This document shows, piece after piece, positions 7,448 to 7,448 of a stretch of DNA of 7,448 bases (positions are counted from its first letter, which is position 1; each line of letters begins with the position of its first letter). The position numbers and the translations under genes were made by a program. Origin of the DNA: Rhizobacter sp. (GTDB lineage Bacteria > Pseudomonadota > Gammaproteobacteria > Burkholderiales > Burkholderiaceae_C); NCBI GenBank assembly GCA_025351675.1, contig JANXVK010000220.1, positions 1 to 7,448 of the forward strand. The letters run 5' to 3'. The notes under the pieces are model-generated. The model was not told where the DNA came from and ran no database searches. It saw nothing but the letters and a program-made list of their open reading frames with translations.

Positions 7448-7448
7448 G

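Overview
The window looks like a core-chromosome segment of a high-GC betaproteobacterium, most likely Burkholderiales. That inference rests on three things: the very GC-rich third codon positions, the protein sequences, and the gene order accD-folC-SPOR protein-cvpA-purF-metZ, which is familiar from that order. No genus can be named from the sequence alone. All supported genes lie on the minus strand, so transcription runs from the right edge of the window to the left.

Reading in the direction of transcription, the right edge (7448 to 7301) holds the last 48 codons of accD, the carboxyltransferase beta subunit of acetyl-CoA carboxylase. A gap of about 117 bases follows, nearly filled by three GC-rich palindromes. 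Then come folC (bifunctional folate enzyme, 7183 to 5879), a 105-base gap, a membrane-anchored SPOR-domain protein (5773 to 5018), cvpA (5008 to 4505), purF (4467 to 2944), metZ (2944 to 1679) and gltX (1671 to 250). From the SPOR gene to gltX the genes are packed like one operon. Gaps are 9, 37 and 7 bases, and the purF stop and metZ start share one base (TGATG). Translational coupling probably compensates for the poor ribosome binding sites of metZ and gltX.

At the left end, a tRNA-Ala(GGC) gene (152 to 80) follows gltX. It has its own sigma70-type promoter, with a perfect TATAAT just past the gltX stop and a -35 box formed by the Leu-Gln codons near the end of gltX. The last 79 bases hold no gene that I can support.

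The genes share metabolic links: folate and one-carbon units (FolC), the first committed step of purine synthesis (PurF), methionine precursor synthesis (MetZ), glutamate activation (GltX) and fatty acid initiation (AccD). CvpA and the SPOR protein are envelope-associated passengers. I found no mobile element, CRISPR array, defence system or unknown multi-gene system. The most interesting items are the palindromic element between accD and folC, the promoter embedded in the end of gltX, a tRNA gene without an encoded CCA end, and a GluRS with only half of the zinc ligand set known from E. coli.
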